This document shows positions 62,932 to 64,000 of a stretch of 64,000 nucleotides of DNA, piece by piece (the first letter of the stretch is position 1; each line of letters opens with the position of its first letter). The translations under genes were made by a program, and so were the position numbers. The notes under the pieces are model-generated. The model saw only the letters and a program-made list of their open reading frames with translations. It did no database searches and had not been told where the DNA came from. The stretch lies in assembly GCF_040436345.1 (NCBI RefSeq), contig NC_133221.1, forward strand, positions 21,586,665 through 21,650,664. The letters are read 5' to 3'. The DNA is from Pagrus major. Taxonomy: Eukaryota; Chordata; Actinopteri; Spariformes; Sparidae.

Positions 62932-64000
62932 AAGCTTCCAGTAAATATGTGGATCTACAGACAGAGGACCTGATGTGCCTCAGGTTTTCTTAATATTTTC
63001 GGTTCAATTTTAGTAATCCTGCCATTTTAGCCTTCTAAAGCATCTGGCTGTTGTTTTTATGAGGTATAAATCAATGAGCAATACATCTTGAAATCTTAAA
63101 ATCCTGTGTAGCAAGACTTTGACATTTGGTCAGCATGAGGGTCTTTTGCCTTGCCCTGATTTGAATGTTATTTGTAGTGATAATGCTCATTACAGAGAGG
63201 CTGTACACTAACTGTTTCCATTCAAATAATCCACCCAATACTTTTGCCAAATTAAAAAGCAAATTACAGATAAAGCTGACACATTAAATAGTGGATACAG
63301 CTGTATGTATCTTCAAGATAAAACTTACTTGCTACACTATTGAATCGTCAAAATTAAATTCTTAGTGAGGAAAATAAATATCGGCACTCAATAATTTCAA
63401 AGCGGAAATTTCTACAATATTGAACTATCATCAGTTCATGAATAATACCAGGTCAGAAATGTGTCTCACTTACACTTGAGAAAGAGCTGTTTTTATAAAT
63501 TCAACCTTTGTTCTTGAATAACTAAATCCAAGAGATTATGTGCTTGTGGTGTTGTTGGCATATGGATTAAATCACTTTTTAAAACCCACTTTTATAGACT
63601 TTTATGTGAAGTCATACTTTTTTAACTGAATTTTTATTCTTCCATCATTTATTCCTTTTCCTAGTCTTAGACTATTTATCTGTTTTTAATTCCTCCCTTG
63701 TGATGTCGTTTTCCTTTGCCTTACCGTCCTTTGTCGCTTTTTTTTAAGTCTTTAATCTATTTATTGTCCTTTACTTTATTTTTACTGATCATAATCTTTT
63801 AATCTTTTCTTAATTCCTCTGATGTGATGTCTTCTTGTAATCGGCCTTGATTGTTTTTACTCTTGTAATTATTTATTTTTTTACATTTTATTTTCTTCTC
63901 TCTCTCTTCCTTTTCTGAGATTGTGCCTGCTTTTATTCCTTTTACTTGACTCATATTGACTTTTTGTGATTTTACATTTTCTGTTCTGCTCTCTTTTAAC
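62932..64000 (+). other. 3' flank of receptor 5 and right edge of window
   Basis: Positions 62932-63565 match the 3' flank of receptor 4 (52822-53490) with small indels (for example GCTGTACACTAACTGT, GATACAGCTGTATGTATCTT). From about 63570 the match ends and a T-rich, pyrimidine-heavy stretch without genes runs to the edge (AAAACCCACTTTTATAGACT, resembling the start of a common fish repeat). Whether more receptor copies follow cannot be seen. Confidence 0.6.

Noticed and set aside
21955-62944. Open frames in other phases and on the minus strand of each exon 6 (for example 22499-22795 minus, 33228-33476 minus)
   Set aside because: They recur in every copy only because the coding exon is conserved; they have no own start context or family resemblance.

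Overview
The window looks like teleost, most likely percomorph, nuclear DNA. It has short introns with GT/AG sites, (TG)n and TTTC microsatellites, and several dispersed repeat types I associate with percomorph genomes. No bacterial-type operons, CRISPR arrays, tRNAs or rRNAs were seen. All genes lie on the + strand. No identity values were computed; homologies were read by eye.

Layout. (1) Positions 1-8.8 kb hold the 3' two thirds of a p53-family gene that I call tp73: ten coding exons from mid DNA-binding domain to the SAM domain and the C-terminus. The 5' exons lie outside the window. (2) Positions 9.6-17.7 kb hold a complete rer1 gene (195 aa, six coding exons after a non-coding first exon), with one GC-AG intron. 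(3) Positions 17.8-63 kb hold a tandem array of five apparently intact class C GPCRs of the type 1 taste receptor family (T1R1/T1R2-like; 822, 820, 823, 823 and 826 aa). Each has the same six exons, and each is preceded by a conserved block of about 160-200 bp. A sixth copy survives only as a broken first exon (18.74 kb), whose upstream block is split by a LINE fragment.

The most informative structure is between the receptors. The spacers carry decayed pieces of the rer1 3' half: exon 5-like segments at 37.5, 44.8, 45.55 and 56.4 kb, an exon 6-like segment at 38.1 kb, and intron-5/3'-flank-like sequence at 27.5 and 27.9-28.4 kb. This implies that the unit amplified was [rer1 3' half + receptor], with the rer1 part then decaying while the receptor part stayed open. 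The seven-transmembrane exons look nearly uniform between copies while ligand-binding exons and introns differ, which suggests gene conversion. The array is also peppered with transposons: inverted-repeat DNA elements at 33.6, 48.07 and 60.36 kb, LINE 3' ends, and a DIRS-like fragment.

How the genes work together: tp73 (transcription factor) and rer1 (Golgi/ER retrieval receptor) are ordinary neighbours. The receptors would be expected to act in taste cells, by family knowledge as heterodimers with T1R3, which is not in this window.
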